A DNA stretch of 64,000 bases, from positions 90,729,001-90,793,000 of the forward strand of contig JASDFA010000010.1 in the NCBI GenBank assembly GCA_035772735.1, written 5' to 3'. Both the position numbers and the translations under genes were made by a program. This document shows positions 34,679-46,365 of the stretch, piece by piece; the first letter of the stretch is position 1, and every line of letters begins with the position of its first letter. The notes beneath the pieces are model-generated. The model saw only the letters and a list, made by a program, of their open reading frames with translations. It did no database searches and was not told the DNA's origin. Origin of the DNA: Datura wrightii. Lineage: Eukaryota > Streptophyta > Magnoliopsida > Solanales > Solanaceae.

Positions 34679-35857
34679 CTAGGCCTGAAATAAATGAGGA
34701 TATCTGATTTTCATGTCTTCTTCAGCCTCCCACGTCATTTCTTCCCGATTTCTGTTACGCCACAATACCTTGACAGATGCAACGTCTTTAGTTCTCAGCC
34801 TGCGAATCTGTCTGTCTAAAATGGCTACGGGAACCTCTTCATAGGCTAACTTCTCTGTGACCTGAATATCCTGGACTGGAACTACTGTAGAAGGGTCCCC
34901 TACAAACTTTCTTAACATGGAAACGTGGAATACTGGGTGAACAGATGCTAATTCTGGAGGCAAGTTTAACTCATATGCCACGCGGCCTATTCTTCGCCGA
35001 ATTTGATACGGCCCAATGAATCTTGGGCTAAGCTTGCCTTTCTTGCCAAACCTCATTACCCCTTTCATCGGGGACACTTTCAGATATACCCAGTCGTTTA
35101 CCGAAAATTCTAGATTTCTGCGCCGTCTATCTGCATATGACTTCTGACGGCTCTGAGCGGTCAGTAAACGTTCTCGGATAAGCTTTATCTTTTTCTCGGA
35201 CTGCCGAACAATGTCTGGGCCAACTAATGCTGATTCTACTATCTCAAACCAGCCCACCGGCGATCTACATTTCCGCCCGTACAATGCCTCGAAAGGCGCC
35301 ATTTGAATAGCTGAATGGTAGCTGTTATTATAAGCAAATTCGATTAACGGAAGATGTTCATCCCAGCTACCCCCAAAATCTAACACACACGCTCGTAGCA
35401 TATCTTCGAGTGTCTGAATTGTACGTTCAGCTTGCCCGTCTGTCTGAGGATGGAATGTTGTACTCAGATTAATCTGCGTCCCCAGACCTTTCTGAAATGA
35501 CTGCCAGAACCTAGCTATAAACTGTGCCCCTCTGTCTGAAATGATAGATGCCGGCACTCCATGCAATCTAACTATTTCTCTTATATACAATTCGGCATAA
35601 TCCTCAGCTGAGAAGGTAGCCCTTACTGGCAGGAAATGAGCTGATTTTGTCAGCCTATCAACTATTACCCAAATGGAATCATTTCTGCGTCTGGTACGGG
35701 GTAACCCTGTTACAAAATCCATATTTATTGCTTCCCATTTCCACATAGGTATCGATATCTCTTGAGTAGAACCACCCGGTTTCCGGTGCTCTGCTTTCAC
35801 CTGCTGACAATTAGCACATCTAGATACAAATTCGGCTATTTCAGTTTTCATACCTGG
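34679..35857 (-). CDS. Element A2 integrase core and chromodomain (C-terminal Pol, open)
   Basis: This enzyme part would insert the cDNA into chromosomes. The open frame runs to 35,977, but its first roughly 40 residues are out-of-frame reading of the upstream module; genuine sequence starts near GMKTEIAEF. Counting from 35,977: the zinc-finger cysteines are at 54 and 57 (CANC), the catalytic triad is D87 (NMDF), D148 (ISDRG) and E184 (GQAER), giving the expected 35-residue D-E spacing, and EFAYNNSYHSAIQMAPF is near 213-229. The GPY/F module (SPRFIGPYQIRRRIGRVAYE) spans 317-336, and a chromodomain-like end spans about 380-430 (ILDRQIRRLR, VKVLWRNRNREEMTWEAEED). The core looks intact. It is separated from the upstream Pol by a frameshift near 35,860. 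Confidence 0.85.
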   Translation of the reverse strand, partial: PGMKTEIAEFVSRCANCQQVKAEHRKPGGSTQEISIPMWKWEAINMDFVTGLPRTRRRNDSIWVIVDRLTKSAHFLPVRATFSAEDYAELYIREIVRLHGVPASIISDRGAQFIARFWQSFQKGLGTQINLSTTFHPQTDGQAERTIQTLEDMLRACVLDFGGSWDEHLPLIEFAYNNSYHSAIQMAPFEALYGRKCRSPVGWFEIVESALVGPDIVRQSEKKIKLIRERLLTAQSRQKSYADRRRRNLEFSVNDWVYLKVSPMKGVMRFGKKGKLSPRFIGPYQIRRRIGRVAYELNLPPELASVHPVFHVSMLRKFVGDPSTVVPVQDIQVTEKLAYEEVPVAILDRQIRRLRTKDVASVKVLWRNRNREEMTWEAEEDMKIRYPHLFQA

Positions 35858-36375
35858 CACCAGTAGATGTCTCTGATGTCGTGGTACATTTTCGTCGCCC
35901 CTGGGTGAAGGGAATAGCGAGCGTAATGTACCTCGTGCATAATCTGCCCACGAAGGCCTGAGACATTCGGGACACAAAGGCGGCCCTTACAGCGTAGCAC
36001 ACCATCCTCGATTGTCTGAAAATCTGGCTCCTTACCCTTCTGAACTCTATCTCTGAGCTGGACTAAATCGGGATCCTCATACTGTCGTTCTTTTACCTCC
36101 GCAACTAGCGATGATACTGCAGAATTCTGAATTACGGCCCCATTATCTCCTGTTTCCATTACCCAAACGGCTAGTCCAGCTAACTGATGAATTTCTTTAG
36201 CTAATTTCTGTCTCTCGGGTCGCAAATATGCCAAGCTCCCCATTGACTTTCGACTCAGAGCATCTGCTACAATATTAGCTTTCCCGGGGTGGTATAGAAT
36301 ATTCACATCATAGTCCTTTAACAGCTCTAATCAGCGGCGCTGTCGCAAATTCAACTCCCTCTGAGTAAAAATGTA
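35848..36375 (-). pseudogene. Element A2 RNase H end, linker and integrase zinc module
   Basis: The minus strand continues from RNase H with a TAG at about 36,373-36,375 (where Gln is expected before YIFTQ) and a TGA near 36,331 (Trp expected before LELLKDYD). An open stretch follows from 36,306: NILYHPGKANIVADALSRKS, RCKGRLCVPNVSGLRGQIMH and EVHYARYSLHPGATKMYHDI. The zinc-binding histidines lie in that last part. One missing G in the expected YWW-PGMK context shifts the frame at about 35,860, so the cysteines of the module are read in the downstream frame. Confidence 0.85.
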
Positions 36376-38124
36376 CTATAAGCCCTTGTGATCTGTATAT
36401 ATATCAACATGGACGCCGTACAGGTAATGCCTCCACATCTTCAAGGCATGAATTACTGCGGCCAACTCTAGATCATGGGTGGGGTAATTCTTCTCATGTT
36501 TCCTCAGCTGCCTGGAAGCATATGCAATTACTCTACCATGCTGCATCAACACACAACCCAATCCGATACCTGACGCGTTGCAATAGACTGAATAACCTTC
36601 TGTGCCTTCCGACAGTGCTAGTACTGGGGCGGAGGTTAATCTATCTTTCAGTTCCTGGAAACTCTGCTCACATGCCTCCGTCCACTGAAACTTTGCTGCT
36701 TTCTGTGTCAATTTCGTTAAAGGTGCTGCAATGGTTGAGAATCCCTCAACGAACCTCTGATAGTATCCTGCCAACCCCAGAAAGCTACGAACTTCAGTCG
36801 GGGTGGTAGGCCTAGGCCATGACTTAACTGCTTCTATCTTCTGCTTGTCTACCTGTATACCGGCGTCTGAGACAATATGCCCTAAAAAAGCTACTGAGTT
36901 AAGCCAGAATTCACACTTCGAAAATTTAGCATACAACTGGCGGTCCCTAAGAATTTGGAGCACTGTCCGCAAATGAGTCCGGTGATCTGCTTCAGAGCGA
37001 GAATACACCAGAATGTCATCAATGAATACTATCACGAACAAGTCCAGGAAGGGTCTGAAAATACTGTTCATCAGGTCCATAAAGACTGCTGGGGCATTTG
37101 TTAGCCCGAAGGACATAACCAGAAATTCAAAATGTCCATATCGGGTCCTGAATGCTGTCTTAGGGATGTCCCTCTCACGTACTCGGACCTGGTGACATCC
37201 GGACCGCAAGTTAATCTTAGAAAAGTATCTGGCTCCCTGTAACTGATCAAATAGGTCATCAATCCTAGGAAGCGGGTACTTATTCTTTACTGTAACTTTG
37301 TTTAGCTGCCGATAATCTATGCACATTCGAAGCGAGCCATCTTTCTTTCTCACAAACAAGACTGGCGCACCCCACGGGGAAGTACTCGGCCTGATAAAAC
37401 CTTTATCTAACAGGTCTTTCAACTGCTCCTTTAATTCTCTGAGTTCTGCAGGAGTCATATGATAAGGAGGTATTGATATTGGCTGAGTGCCTGGTAGCAA
37501 ATCAATAGCGAAGTCTATTTCCCTTTCTGGGGGAATACCAGGTAACTCATCAGGAAATACATCTGGGAATTCATTTACCACTGGAACAAACTGGAGTGTC
37601 GAAGATTCTGCTTGGACGTCTTGAACTCTGACAAGATGGTAAATGCACCCCTTAGATATCAACTTTCTCGCCCGAAGGTAGGAAATAAACCTACCTTTTG
37701 GCGTCGCGGTGCTGCCCTTCCACTCCCGTACTACCTCCCCCGGGAAGTGGAATCGGACCGTTTTGGTCCAACATTCAACATTAGCAAAACATGGTACTAA
37801 CCAATCCATACCCATTATGGCATCGAAGTCTATCATTTCTAACTCAACCAGATCTACTGTGGTGTGACGATCAGCAACCTCTACTGTACACCCGCGGTAA
37901 ATTCGGCTAGCTGTGATGGAGTCACCGACGGGAGTAGATACTAAGAAGGGCTGCTGTAATGATTCTGGTACAATACTAAAATTTCGTGCCACAAATGGAG
38001 TAATATAGGACAAAGTAGACCCTGGATCAATTAGCACATAAGTAGGGTGTGAGCAGATAGTTAGCATACCTGTCACAACATCAGGCGATGCCTCTGAATC
38101 TTGCCTCCCTGGTAAGGCATATGT
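36376..38124 (-). pseudogene. Element A2 protease, reverse transcriptase and RNase H
   Basis: This is the C-terminal two thirds of an open 882-codon frame (36,376-39,024). In that numbering the protease active site is D333-P334-G335 (LIDPGSTLSYI), with MGMDWL near 404-409. RT starts near 485 (FPDVFPDELPGIPPEREIDF) and has SPWGAPVLFVRKKDGS, FSKINLRSG (605 is Asn where Asp is normal), MSFGLTNAP and an intact FIDD box at 667-670. RNase H shows VYCNASG (Asn at 816 where the catalytic Asp is expected), E853 (DLELAAV) and D878 (YTDHKG), then a TAG. Two Asp-to-Asn changes at key or conserved positions suggest that RT and RNase H are impaired even where open. Confidence 0.85.
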
Positions 38125-39448
38125 GCGGCTTGGACCTGCACCCGTACTGGAGGCCCCTGATCTGCCTCGACCCCTGCCTGCTGAAACTGGGGGCCTGCGC
38201 CCAGTCGAGGATGTTGTAGCTCGTGATCCTGTTGATGCCCTATCCTGTCTGTCCCGGTCCTCACGACCTCTGGCTGGGCAATGTCTCATCAAATGGCCTT
38301 CTTGGCCACAACTATAGCATGTGGTGGAACCATACCTGCATGCTCCAGAATGGCGTCGGCTGCATATAGGGCAAAGTGGTAGGGTATACCTACTCTGCTC
38401 CGCCCTCCTCTGTGACGGTGAGTCTGCCGTCTGCGAACCTCTACCAGCCTCTGACTGCCCCCTGCGGTTGGATCTACCTCCCTGTGACTGTGGCGGAGGC
38501 GGGGGCCTGGGCGGCCTGTCTGACAATCGTGGCCTGGGTCCTCCCCGGGCCTCTCTTTGTAACTCCGCTGGCCTATCCCGGCGACGTTGCTCCTGATTAA
38601 CCCTTCTGATTTCCCGATGTCGCTGCCTGATGCCCTCAATATTCTGGGCAAATGCCTGGATTCGGGAAATATCCATATCTTCTCGCAGTGTGGCCGTGAT
38701 ACAAGTCTCGACATACTCTGGGTTCAACCCCATAATAAAACGGTGCACTCTGGATGCCATGGTATCAACAAAAGCTGGTGCATATCGAGCCAAAGAATCA
38801 AACCGCAAGGAATATTCCCGAACACTCATGGCCCCCTGTTCTAGATGTAGGAACTGGTCTACCCGGGCCTGTCGAATCTCCCGCAGCAAATAGTGATCTA
38901 GAAAGGCTCCTGAAAAGCTGGACCAGGTGGGAGGGGGAACATCTCTCCCAGCTTTCATACCATAACACCGCAATATCTCGCAACCGGAATGCGGCCAATT
39001 CAACTGACTCAGTAGGTGTAGCATGCATAACCCTGAAGATTCTCTGCATCTGATCCAGAAAATCCTAGGGGTCCTCTATGCGGTCCGTGCCTGTGAAATG
39101 TGGGGGATTCAGGGCTAAGAACTCTCGGACCCTCGAACTACCGGGCCCTCCTGATGCTTCTGCAACTGTGGATGGCATTTGCTGACGCTGAGCAGCCATC
39201 ATCTGTGCTATCATAACTACAGCACTCCTAACCTCCTGGTCGGAAGGTGTCGGTATAAGGACTGCTGAAGATACTGTCGCTCCAAACGGCTCCTGACGTG
39301 GTGGAGACTGCTGAGGAGGCTGAGATGAAGCCTCTGTAGGGCCCTCTGATCGGGCTGTCTCCAAATGAGGGGGAGGCATCCTACTGGTGCCTTCCCCTGC
39401 TGCAATGTCTAAGCTCCGACCTGTGACGGGATGGCGCTGGTCTGACAT
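38125..39448 (-). pseudogene. Element A2 gag (capsid and CCHC nucleocapsid)
   Basis: This is the structural protein that packages the element RNA. The ATG at 39,448 opens MSDQRHPVTGRSLDIAAGEG, the same start as copy A1 (MADQWHPATG). A TAG at 39,065-39,067 replaces a Gln codon (EDP-stop-DFLDQMQ). A deletion of several bases near 38,945 (SWER then GRDVPPPTW in another frame) shifts the frame. From there gag continues in the 882-codon frame: YSLRFDSLARYAPAFVDTM, an Arg/Pro-rich linker and a CCHC knuckle with C236, C239, H244 and C249. An additional CPIC-H-C cluster precedes the knuckle (about 218-229). Copy A1 keeps the Gln, so the stop is secondary. Confidence 0.85.
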
Positions 39449-39645
39449 TATCTGTAGCCAAATAATATGGTAAGATTTTTGGAATTCAACCCTATACTGT
39501 ACAGCTCTATAGCACGACTGAATCAGAATAAGAGACAACCATCCTATCATGCCTTGCAGCCTCCTACCCATAGTATGTGGTGCACAACACATCCATGGAC
39601 AGGACTATACTTAGCACGGCTTGCAGACTCCCTGGGATACGACCT

Positions 39646-39657
39646 GCTCTGATACCA
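39646..39657 (-). other. Primer-binding site of element A2 (tRNA-iMet)
   Basis: The minus strand reads TGGTATCAGAGC, a perfect 12-base match to the canonical plant initiator-tRNA-Met site, four bases inside the 5' LTR edge at 39,662. Confidence 0.9.
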
Positions 39658-41996
39658 AGTTTGTCACACCCCACCTTGGGAGGGGGCATGACTGGCACCT
39701 GGTGCCCTACTAAGACCTAACCTGCTAGACTGCTAAGCCTGGGCACATCTGGCGCCTGGCTGGCTCTAACTCACATTTCTGGAAACAAAGGGCTATATAA
39801 CGGCTGTAAATACAGCCCCCGGCTAGCCTTCTGTACCTGTCTTAGCAGATAGCCAGAAATGTAGTAATTCAGGGAAACCTATACGGGCCGACAAGGCCGC
39901 CATGCTGTCTAGTTATCTGCAACTTAATCATACAACACAAAAAGAAGCTACGTGACCGGCAAGGTCACCACTACTGACAACTATGGCCCCACACGACCAT
40001 TACAAAAGTAAGAAAGAGTGAAGACAACTATACAACTGCACGGCCCCACGCGACCGGCTCAGCTGAACACAGGGATTTCATACAGAATGCAAGCCTCTAG
40101 GAATAGTAATAGAACTGATCGGGACAGGGCCCCGACCTACCCATGCTATATACAACAAAAGGAACTGAACTACACCTCTGAAATTCAGCCTCCGGATGAC
40201 TGGAGCTGAATACTCAACCGCTGACACGGAGTCACGTAGAATCGCCTGCTCGTCTAGGAATACCTGCAGGCAAGTAATGCCGCGCCCCACTGGGCGTCAG
40301 TACCACTGGTACTGAGTATGTAAAGCAACTGAAATAATATAACTGAAAACAACATCTGAAAGTAATAATATGACTGATGAAGCAGAAGTAGGAGGAATAA
40401 CTTAACTGTCTGATGAAGTAGATCGTACCTGTTCTTACTGATACCGAAGGAAGTAGGAATCATACCTGGAGGCGTACCATTCTACTACCAACCCACTCGC
40501 GTCAAATATAACATAGCATAGCATACATAACATAACATAGCACACACAAACCTTACCCGGCCCCCATAAGCCGGGAGGTACAATCAACACAGAATCTATG
40601 CCCCTACCCCAGTCATCCCATCTCCTATAATGGCTGTAAGCATCCTGCCGGTCCCTGGGTATGCACTTGGGCTCGCTGAGCCCCTGACTATAATTGTATC
40701 TGAGTCCGAAGGACTCTAAATCAACACCCCGGGCGTACCCGCTCGACGGGGGTGTATAAGGGCCGAGCAAGGCACAATATGGGGAAATTGGCATCCCATC
40801 TTCGTCCCCTTGCGGGACGGCATATCACTCCGTAGAGCGACGTATCCTCGTCCTCTGGCGGACGAGTCGATACAGCTATTAACCCTGGGCGGTCAAGGAT
40901 GCTAGGTAATCCAACCCCAATCAATACGATGGTCTCAACTAATCATGCTGTCTGTGTATCTCATAAGCTAAGATTAACAAGTGCAGGGTATCGTATAAAT
41001 CACATACTGAGCTAATAATAGTAATCTGTCAGTGTCTGATACATGCTGAGACAGGTAAGTGTAAATGTAAATATAGCCTCCTGTCAAACTATACTGGGGT
41101 AAAATTTATACGAGGAGGTGTTTCTGCTGAAAGCTATACTGTTTACTAAGTTTCTGTGGTAACATAATTTCCTATTTCTAACAAGCTTTCTAAACCATAT
41201 ACAGTTACTATTCTATATCTGGAATGCTTTACTGACACTATACTACCTTGCGAGGCTTCGGCTAAATACAACAATATCTTAACATGGCATATTACATCAC
41301 ATACTGAATATACTGGGCAACCTTAACCACTCACGCCCGAATCTAAATTGTACGGATAGGTATCGTACACGTTACAACCCAAAACTTCTCATATTGCACC
41401 AATATTCCAAATAGCACGATAATCGATTTCTAAACATGCAACTAGCCTGTAAATTACGATACTGCTTCGAGGTTACTCAACTTGCCGAGGAAACTTAGCT
41501 TTACATACCTTATCTTTGAATATTCGTCCGTCGGACGAGGCTCAGCTGGTACTTCAACTATTTTCTCCCAACTGCATTCATAAATACGTCAATCAGTACT
41601 AAATACAACGTTATTGTAAAGAGCGACGTTACTTTCGATTTAATTTATAGCCTAAACTTAGGCTTATCGAAATATGGTCGAAAACTCGCTATTTTTCAGC
41701 GGCCCAGAAGGGAGAAATATTTACTTCTCAGCTAGGAACACATAGACATTAATTTAGAGCAATTCTACTTACTTTAGTTCGGCGACTCGCCGATTCGTCG
41801 GCCGTATTTCGCGAAACTAACTCCGTAGAAATGCTCTCTGCTGCTAAATACCTTGGTATCTAGGATTAATTTGGGTTTGGGCAGCGTTTGGCAGCGTAAT
41901 CGGACGAAAATATTTAATTTCCTTCGTCTTCCCTCTGTTTACCTACGTTTTCTGGAAATTTATGAAGTATATAATGATCTCAAACCGCAGTGGGGG

Positions 41997-42006
41997 CTTT
42001 ATATAG
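41997..42006 (-). promoter_or_regulatory. TATA box of element A2 5' LTR
   Basis: CTATATAAAG on the minus strand, about 230 bases from the U3 start and followed by GCCCCCACTGCGG. The position and consensus fit an RNA polymerase II promoter that drives the genomic transcript leftwards. Confidence 0.55.
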
Positions 42007-42026
42007 TTGGGCCTGGACAAGGGCAA

Positions 42027-42111
42027 CGTGTCACGGAGCCATCGCGGAGGCCTCACCTCCGTGACACGCTGCCATCGCGGAGGGGCTCTGCCTCGGCTCC
42101 TCCCGCGATGG
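42027..42111. repeat. GC-rich inverted repeats in U3 of element A2
   Basis: CGTGTCACGGAG (42,027-42,038) is perfectly complementary to CTCCGTGACACG (42,057-42,068). Next to it CCATCGCGGAGG (42,072-42,083) pairs with CCTCCCGCGATGG (42,099-42,111) except for one bulged base. The same arrangement is in the 3' LTR at 34,203-34,288. It lies immediately upstream of the TATA box in transcription direction. Confidence 0.8.
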
Positions 42112-42239
42112 TTCGACGGGTTTCTTGTCCTATCTTTTTTCCCGGGCCTCTCCCTAGCACGTATGGCTTTCAAATATGCTTAACCAACGTGCGAATAGGT
42201 CGTCTAAGTGCCGGGAATTCTACGGGGTATAACATTTAT

Positions 42240-42440
42240 CCTGTGATATGTCAGTTGCAAGGTCATTCTCTTGATGAATGATACGATTAATTTGAATTGT
42301 CTCCAGTCCTATAGAAATTTTTCTTATTATCTTTTTCAATTGGGAAATACATATATTTTGTGATAATTTTACTACCAATTCATAAATTCAGGAAAATTGG
42401 GGACTAGGAGACAAATTTTGGGCGATATGTTTCTAGCAAA
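42240..42440 (+). repeat. Duplicated segment, copy 2, part after element A2
   Basis: Continues the alignment with 27,730-27,910: TGATATGTCAGTTGCAAGG against TAATATGTTAGTTGCAAGG, and CTTTTTCAATTGG in both. Homology fades near 42,440. Confidence 0.6.
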
Positions 42441-45400
42441 AGATGAACAAGATTCTTCTCTTCTTTTTTTTCTGTCTTATTCAGGTAAATTAGCCAGTGA
42501 ATTTTTTGTTTTTCGGTGATTTGAGTGATGAAGCTTTGTGGATTTTCTCATAACACTGTTCAGGTGTTGATAAATCATCTATTGTAGAGTTTTCTCTAAA
42601 TTTTTGGAGTTCTGATTTCTAGCTTTTTGTAAAGTCAATCATTGTTTTTTATTTTTTGAAAATGTTAGTGGATGAAAAAAATAGTGTTTCTTTGAATTTA
42701 TTCAATCTACAGTTAGCGAATCTCTAAGTACAACCAATATGTACTTTATATTTACCTTGTACTTGTATCTTCAAATAGGAACACAGAGACTATTGGAGTA
42801 TGAATTAAGCTCTTTTTCATGATTGCGTTGAATCTTCTTATGGTGCATTTACTCAAGTTCAATGGTGCTTCAGAAGATGCGGATTAAAAATTTAAATTTT
42901 TTGGGCTCAAGTTTTTCATTCTCCCACAATTGATTTAATTTACTAGGTTAGAAATCTATTATTTATTTCTAGTTAGTGAACACTTTAACAGATATATGAC
43001 AAAGCTATAGAATTTGGATGAACCCATAATATTAACACTACATCCTTTCTACTTTTGAGTTGAAATATCCTTTGTCTCTTCGGTTTGAATTATCTTTAAG
43101 ATTTACCATTTAGTTGATCAAAAGTAGATATTTATCAGGGATTTAACTTTATCTATTAATACGTTTTGTGTTTGAATACCTCTCAGGTCTGAGGTATATA
43201 ATGTGCGAGTCAAAAGTTTTATTTCCTGGGAAAATCTTTAATTATATATTTCTATTTGATATTCTTGAATTTTAACAATGATGATCTCGCACCTATTAAG
43301 TATTATCTCAAGTAGTTAAATCTTAATATGTTTTGATAATAGCCTACAATACATACTCTATGATTATTGAACTATTTCTTAATATATGTATCTGCCTGAA
43401 TTGATTTGTTTCTTCATTTAATTTAAGTTATCAAGGAAATATCACAGCAGTCAAGAGGAGAGACACCCATTTGCTTCATCATTAAATTCAATTTCTTTTT
43501 GCGCTTACAATGAAAGACAATGATTATTTGACGGTGCGCTTGATTATTTCCAAATCTAATATAGTCATTCAATTTTTTCCCTTTTATTTACCTATTATTT
43601 TGCACATGCATATAGTGGTTCCACCAAGAAAGTGTTTACCTCTTCAGTCAAATGGTTGTTTATTTCTCCCAAAATGAATTTGAAATAATTTTTCATTTAT
43701 TTCTTTCACCTCTCAATTAGAGTAGAGCTAATATCTACTTCTATGTGTATGAAACAGGCTCATATTAATACAATAATTTTTTGGCTTTATTTCTACTCTT
43801 ATTTAGTAACAGATGAGGACATAAAACACGCACACACTATATATAGAGAGAGAAAGTCATGTTTTTAAATTTTGAGATGTATCTACTTCCCTAATGGTGA
43901 ACTCCATACAAAGAAGCTACTACACTTGGAGAATTATCTAAAAAAGAAGTTGCAACCATAGATAACGTCATTGATAATGTTGGGATCGATTAATCTTTTG
44001 TATCAAATAGTGTTCATGAATCAGATAGTTAAGCAAGCCTATTTTCACTCTCTTTTTCTTTATACTTCGCTTCTAAGTCAACTTAAGCTTTAATATAAGA
44101 ATCACTGTGCATGCAGCCTGCTTAAAAAGATGTCGACACCTCTCATCAATAAAACTATGTTGCGGAAAGCCCATCACTTGCAAAATTGAAAAATATATTA
44201 TATTCAAGTCTTAAATTCCTTCCTGTAATGCTTGAAATTGAGTTCTAAAAATGTTATTTTGTAGCTCGTCAATGAAGATGTTGGTACTTCTGATCAACAA
44301 AATGATGGTGTACAAGCAAATCAACAAAAGGTATTATTAAAGAACTTAACATATTTCCCCTTCCAAATATTTCAATTACTTCCACGTAGATCTTTCTAAT
44401 TTAAGAAAGAAGAAATCAAGTGAACTATTCTCATTGGTTACTGCTTATCACCCACGGAGAAATTATTTTAATGTATTATTGTATAATCTCTCAATCATAA
44501 ATACTGAAAATAGTTAGTCACTTGCCAGAAGCTGTGTATTTATTTTTGTTTATGATAGGTGCTCCACATTCTTTTATAGTATATTTTTTGTCTTATCAAA
44601 TATATTGATTAAGCATTTTTCTTAGTGTAGATGTAGTGATGAATTTAATTATTGGAGCATATTTTTTTCATACGTGCGGTGGAATATCAACTCGTAACAA
44701 AATACTACCAGTTATGGTAACATCTTATTTTCTTCACCTTTGAGGACTTCGTTGGTCATTTCTTGTCTATCTTATGACAGTCTTTTATAGCATCTCTTGC
44801 TTGATAATTTATAGTGATGATAAAGGATTTTAATTTTTTCTGCATATTATTGATATCTCTTCTTGATTTCTTATTACATATATTTCTATTGATATAGTAA
44901 ATGTTTCATACATACATGATTAAACATACTAAAATAGTTAGTTCATACATTTTTGAGGTTTTACATGACCGCGTGAAACACAAACATATTTAATAGTTGT
45001 TATAACAAAACTAACATGCAGATGAATTTTACTTACATCATAATTATGTAAATATCGATCATCAACCCGAATGAGAAAATGATTTATCCTTATAAGACAT
45101 TTTCATCCGACGGTTCCGTATCCTAATCTCTGCGGAACTCGAATACTTTTTAATGATGCTGGCAGCTTTGGTGATTGTACGACTGTCACCAGTATAGGTT
45201 GTTGCATAGGCTGGGCCATAACAAGAGATTGTACAAATGTTGTCATCAACGTATCAAGAGAGAAAAGAGTAAGTTGAAAATTCACTTACTAATGACTTTG
45301 TGAGTGTTGAGACGTCACCACAAAACAGTTGAATGGATAAGTAAATGAAGGCACCATTATTAGTATTTTATCATTTATGTTGAATTAGCGTAATTAAGAA

Positions 45401-46070
45401 GAACCAAGTGTATTTATATTTATTCTTATTATGGTACTTAAGGCTGAAAAAATATATATACAAAAATTGCTGCTGGAAAAGCAAGCTTTAAACCTGTCTA
45501 ATGAATTCTCAAGAACTAAAAAGACGTTGTAATAACCAAGAAGAATTGACTCTTCAAAGCAACAAAGATAACTTTCATGATGCATGGCATTTTAGTTGTA
45601 ATCTCTCTGGCCTTCTTTTTCTCTTTTGCTACTTTCGCCCATCAAAATGAACAGCTCTAGGTTTCTTTCTTGTTGAGTTCTTATTTTGTATTTTTTGATT
45701 ATCTGCTATTCTAAGGTAATTTTCATCATCAATGATCGCAAATTCAACAACGTTTTGATTTAAAAAGCAAGGAGAATCAAGTTTTGATTTATAAAGGCAA
45801 GGATGTGTCAAGAGGAATTATTGGTATATCAAGCTCTATGCTTGTTCTAATTGCATCCTAATACTTTTATGTGAGGGCAAGGAGGACTTCTATGACAGTT
45901 TTTATTGCATCCTAATACTTTTATGTGAGGGCAAGGAGGACCCTTTTCAAGAATCTTACTAACAGGTTGTACAATTACAGTGTTACTACAACCCTTGACA
46001 TCATATTATTTGAATGCATTTGAAACAATTGTAGAACTTGATGTACCAACAATTTGTAATAACCCCAATT
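42441..46070. other. AT-rich region, no supported gene; weak exon-like patches
   Basis: No recognisable protein family on either strand. Around 44,265-44,332 a patch bounded by TTTTGTAG and AAAAG/GTATTA splice-like signals could encode LVNEDVGTSDQQNDGVQANQ, and a similar, poorer patch lies at 44,115-44,165. A 54-base tandem duplication is at 45,851-45,958. On the minus strand 45,629-45,811 is open (CFLNQNVVEFAIIDDENYLR region) but I do not recognise it. Confidence 0.3.
45851..45958. repeat. 54 bp tandem duplication
   Basis: TTGCATCCTAATACTTTTAT plus the following GTGAGGGCAAGGAGGAC occurs at 45,851 and again at 45,905. The 37 or so aligned bases are identical and the remainder of the unit differs. 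Confidence 0.8.
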
Positions 46071-46365
46071 TAATAAAGGGTTATTTAGCAATCAAGCAAT
46101 AAAAAAATAAGAATTTAAAATAATTTATAATAATAATCATATTATTATATAAGTGGGAAGCCAAAAAGTGAAAAGTTAGATTATCATTTTACCCCTCAAC
46201 TAAATAAAAATTTAATTAAATAGATAATTAAATATTAGTATTTTATCATATCATATTATATTTATATATTTATCATATTATATTAAAAATGGAAATTTCT
46301 TACCTTCAAAGTTGATTTACTATTTTACCCCTACACTAAATTAAAATTTAATTAAATATTATTAT

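Larger units (their letters stand above)
31827..42234 (-). mobile_element. Ty3/gypsy element A2 (chromovirus, Tekay/Del-like), complete length
   Basis: This is a 10.4 kb LTR retrotransposon on the minus strand with both LTRs, PBS, polypurine tract and all pol domains. The 5 bp target duplication TTTAT flanks it at 31,822-31,826 and 42,235-42,239. The LTRs are about 98% identical by eye (several tens of substitutions and one 11-12 bp indel in about 2.57 kb), so it is fairly young. At a rate of 6.5e-9 per site per year, an assumption, this is on the order of 1-2 million years. Its coding region carries one frameshift and one stop in gag, two stops near the RNase H/integrase junction and one frameshift in integrase, so it is non-autonomous now. 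The C-terminal chromodomain-like tail places it among chromoviruses; Tekay/Del is my best guess. Confidence 0.9.
39662..42234 (-). repeat. 5' LTR of element A2
   Basis: 2,573 bp and about 98% identical to the 3' LTR. U3 lies at the right end. Compared with the other LTR, it lacks 11-12 bases around 39,822 (the phrase CCATTGGCCTAT of the left copy). Confidence 0.9.

Noticed and set aside
38321..38600. Cysteine-rich plus-strand open frames
   Set aside because: Antisense shadows of the A2 gag Arg/Pro-rich linker.
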